From Chloroflexota bacterium (GTDB lineage: Bacteria; Chloroflexota; UBA6077; FW602-bin22; JACPRP01): DNA of 64,000 nt. Shown here in pieces: positions 62,140 through 64,000 of this stretch. The notes beneath the pieces are model-generated. The model was not told the origin of the DNA. It worked only from the letters and a program-made list of their open reading frames with translations, and ran no database searches. Where the stretch lies: positions 62,001 to 126,000 of the forward strand of contig JAMCWX010000046.1 of the NCBI GenBank assembly GCA_023480885.1. The letters run 5' to 3'. Both the position numbers and the translations under genes were made by a program. Each line of letters starts with the position of its first letter. Positions within the stretch are counted from its first letter, which is position 1.

Positions 62140-63264
62140 TCACTGTTGAGTTGAGCATTCTCTCAGTATCCTACTCATCATCCTCGCTATTTCCTCATCC
62201 TGCTTCTTGATTGCGTGAGCATAGATTGACATCGTGATGTTGGCATCGGCATGGCCAAGCCGAGCGGAGACAGCGGTTATCGGAAGATTGTTCCCCAGTA
62301 GCAGGGTGGCGTGTAAGTGCCGTAGTTGATGGGGACTAATCTCCCTTATCCCCAGCTTCTTGCATTGCCTGGTCAAGGCATGCTCAATCATTGATCGGCC
62401 TAGAGGTTCACCTTGAATAGTCGTGAAGATCAACTCGTTATCTTGCCAAGCGTCACCTGCCTTGCCGTGCCACTCTATTTGTTGCTCCTGTTGTCGCTTC
62501 AGAGCGTCGACACCCTCAGGGGGCAGCGCGATTGTTCTGAATCCAGATTCCGTTTTCGGGGCATTTTCTAGCCACTCGCCCTTAACCTTGCGTAAGCTTC
62601 CCCTTATCGTGATTGTGCCGTTAATCAAATCGACATCTGACCAGTGCAAGGCCATTAGCTCTCCGATGCGGCAACCACTGGCCGCAGTCACGAGCCACAA
62701 CGGGCCTAGTCGATGTTCCCGTGATGCTTTGAGGAAGGCGCGCAGTTCTTCGGGACTCCATAGGCTCTTACGCTCTGACTTGCTTCGAGGAACGAGTACC
62801 CTGTCGGCAGGATTGCTGACTAGCCAACCCCAAAGAACAGCCATCTTCAAGGCTCTATGTAGAAGGGAATGAACGAAACTGGGTATACGCTTTCGTCCTT
62901 TGGCGCTCAGGTCATTGTAAAGCATCTGTAGATGTGCGGGATTAAGATCACGAAGTTTGATGCGTCCCAGCCGTGGCCTGATGTGGCGGTCGCAGATATC
63001 CTGATAGTCGGCAATCGTGCCAGCTCGTAGGGAATGACTCGCCGTCTCAAGCCACAGGCCTAGCAAATCATTGACGGTCTTACGGCCAGGATCGGGAAGC
63101 GTGTTGTCGCTACCGATGGCGCGTTGCAGTTCTGCGAGTTTACGTTTTGCCTCTCGCTCGGTCTTGGCGTAAACCGTTTTGCGCTTGCCGTTTATCTGTA
63201 GACTGGCACACCATTTACCGTCAGAACTTCTTCGGTAGACGGTGCCAGCGTTGCCCGAGGGCAT
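62140..63264 (-). CDS. int: tyrosine integrase
   Basis: 374 residues from ATG 63264 after GGAGAGGACAATCAG. Residues 1-60 are an arm-binding-like domain (GTVYRRSSDGKWCASLQINGKRKTVYAKTEREAKRKLAEL), about 65-150 a core-binding SAM-like domain, and 165-360 catalytic. Active residues: R199 (SGCRIGEL), K237 (PKTESGFR), H312 and R315 (HQLRHLHAT), H338 (LGHAD), Y348 (SIYAH). It integrates and excises the prophage at the adjacent tRNA-Leu 3' end. Oriented toward the structural genes and away from the tRNA. Confidence 0.93.
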   Translation of the reverse strand: MPSGNAGTVYRRSSDGKWCASLQINGKRKTVYAKTEREAKRKLAELQRAIGSDNTLPDPGRKTVNDLLGLWLETASHSLRAGTIADYQDICDRHIRPRLGRIKLRDLNPAHLQMLYNDLSAKGRKRIPSFVHSLLHRALKMAVLWGWLVSNPADRVLVPRSKSERKSLWSPEELRAFLKASREHRLGPLWLVTAASGCRIGELMALHWSDVDLINGTITIRGSLRKVKGEWLENAPKTESGFRTIALPPEGVDALKRQQEQQIEWHGKAGDAWQDNELIFTTIQGEPLGRSMIEHALTRQCKKLGIREISPHQLRHLHATLLLGNNLPITAVSARLGHADANITMSIYAHAIKKQDEEIARMMSRILRECSTQQ

Positions 63265-63299
63265 CTGATTGTCCTCTCCGATGCCCTGGCGCTTGTTCG

Positions 63300-63380
63300 T
63301 GTAGCAGAAATGTAGCAGCGAGTTGGTGAATTGACGCTACATCGTCTGCGGTGAGGGATAACCTGGAAGGATTAGCTACA
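63300..63380. promoter_or_regulatory. putative integrase arm-type sites
   Basis: TGTAGCAG twice in direct orientation (63300-63307, 63311-63318) and GCTACA twice inverted (63336-63341, 63375-63380), all between int and the tRNA. The clustering beside the expected crossover point suits arm-site binding. The region also holds the int 5' leader. Confidence 0.45.
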
Positions 63381-63420
63381 ACATATTGTGGTTGATCCGC
63401 CTAAACGCTGCAAGACCGGG

Positions 63421-63502
63421 TGGGGAAGCGGGGACTCGAACCCCGACGCCTTTCGGCACATGATCCTAAGTCATGCTCGTCTACCAGTTCCGACACTCCC
63501 CC
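63421..63502 (-). tRNA. tRNA-Leu (anticodon UAG)
   Basis: Complete cloverleaf on the minus strand: acceptor GGGGGAG/CTTCCCC with one G-U, D-arm with TGGTAGACG, anticodon stem CATGA/TCATG around CTTAGGA (anticodon UAG), a short class II variable arm (GTGCCGAAAGGCG), T-arm GGGG-TTCGAGT-CCCC and discriminator A. CCA is not encoded (CCC follows A). The 3' end faces int, so the attachment core probably overlaps positions 63421-63450. Confidence 0.92.
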
Positions 63503-63595
63503 GTTGGAACCACAAGCTGCGCCCGACGGCATTGCCGATAGCGGCATGGTCGGTGAGCCCGCTCATCTTGAGCGTTGTCCTGTGGTTAATTAGAT

Positions 63596-63624
63596 AGTAT
63601 ATCTAATGCGTGCTGGCCTGTCAA
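63596..63624 (-). promoter_or_regulatory. consensus promoter of the tRNA-Leu gene
   Basis: Minus strand TTGACA, 17 nt, TATACT. The -10 lies inside a 19-nt palindrome ATTAGATA-GTA-TATCTAAT (63589-63607), which could be an operator or a coincidence. It is about 95 bp upstream of the tRNA. Confidence 0.75.
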
Positions 63625-63804
63625 ATTGGCTGGCTGCCTGGTCCCCATAGCGCAAGACATACAAGCAGTGCCTGCATCGTGGGCTGTTACCGCGCAATGG
63701 TCTGAGTCGGAAAGGCGACTGCACCTGGCCTCAGCGTTGCAGAGGCGAACCTTGAGCGGTGCTTGGATCGCCATGAAATCTGCCTGAGCTTCGATTGCAC
63801 CTGT

Positions 63805-64000
63805 CTACTTGCTCTCCATCGGATAGCCGATGGCGATCAGGGCGTTGAAGCCGTTTTCGAGTGGTCGAACTTTCGTGAATCCCTTTTGCGTGAGCGTCTG
63901 CGCCACACGGGCGCTGCTCCCCTCGTGGTGTCAGGTGCAAACGGTCACGATTTCTTTGTCTTTGGGAAGGCGAGCTATCTCGCCGTTCTGCGAGCCCGGC
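63805..64000 (-). pseudogene. partial rhodanese-like gene with an in-frame TGA
   Basis: The minus-strand frame entering at the window edge reads ...LPKDKEIVTVCT-TGA-HHEGSSARVAQTLTQKGFTKVRPLENGFNALIAIGYPMESK, then TAG at 63805. This is the C-terminal half of a rhodanese domain (active-site Cys in VTVCT; SSARVAQ.L...GF..VRPLE.GF). TGA (63931-63933) sits where relat­ives often have a second Cys (CxCPxE). Either the gene is inactivated or the TGA is read as selenocysteine. Probable host gene outside the prophage. The stretch 63625-63804 between it and the tRNA promoter holds no gene I can support. Confidence 0.55.

Noticed and set aside
62423-62872. 149-codon plus-strand ORF antisense to int
   Set aside because: Shadow of the integrase catalytic domain, without a start site or recognisable motif.

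Overview
The window is almost entirely one temperate, contractile-tailed (myovirus-type) phage genome, most simply read as an integrated prophage. The left attachment site lies outside the window. The right boundary sits at the 3' end of a tRNA-Leu(UAG) gene (63421-63502, minus strand), next to a tyrosine integrase (62140-63264). Beyond the tRNA is about 0.5 kb of probable host DNA with a consensus tRNA promoter and a partial rhodanese-like gene. The host cannot be named from sequence alone. Base composition is moderate, Shine-Dalgarno sites are strong, GTG and TTG starts are common, and one phage protein has a lipobox.

Layout. (1) 1-3.1 kb: small zinc-ribbon and membrane genes, then a lysogeny switch. 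A LexA/CI-like S24 repressor (minus) faces a Cro-like gene (plus), and two identical-class GATAC-N4-GTATC operators each cover one of the divergent -10 boxes. (2) 3.1-12.5 kb: early and replication genes. These include a KGG-repeat protein, a possible ssDNA-binding protein, a Vsr-like nuclease, a RecU resolvase, a replisome organiser, a DnaC-like helicase loader, RNase H, a beta-clamp-like protein and a metallopeptidase. A gene-free, highly structured stretch of about 530 nt at 5.43-5.96 kb looks like a large ornate phage ncRNA with a tRNA-like module inside it. (3) 12.5-22.8 kb: DNA modification and accessory genes. These are a SNF2 helicase-methyltransferase fusion, a C5-cytosine methyltransferase with a second long protein overprinted in another frame, a PP-loop ATPase with a triplicated internal segment, MazG-like, radical SAM, a second RNase H, a sigma-region-4-like regulator and many Cys-rich mini-proteins. 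Some radical-SAM-type genes here are decayed. (4) 22.9-30.7 kb: pre-terminase genes, terminase small and large subunits, portal. (5) 30.7-39.8 kb: small accessory proteins, papain-like and HExxH peptidases, lectin-like and other surface proteins, and a lysis cassette of glycoside hydrolase, amidase and holin. (6) 40-48.8 kb: two very large modular head proteins, decoration protein, major capsid, connectors. (7) 48.8-62.1 kb: tail sheath, tube, a lipoprotein moron, frameshifting tail chaperones, tape measure, baseplate and tail fibre.

The most unusual items are: the structured RNA at 5.43-5.96 kb; a textbook-looking -1 frameshift site (slippery heptamer CCCTTTC, 8-nt spacer, 9-bp stem) that would fuse the glycoside hydrolase to the amidase; a three-copy leader element (TTGTCGnAGAnCGAAG plus terminator-like hairpin) upstream of three structural operons; the dual-coding cytosine methyltransferase locus; and modular head proteins whose modules are separated by recurring K-R-K-A motifs, one module being a 2H phosphoesterase.
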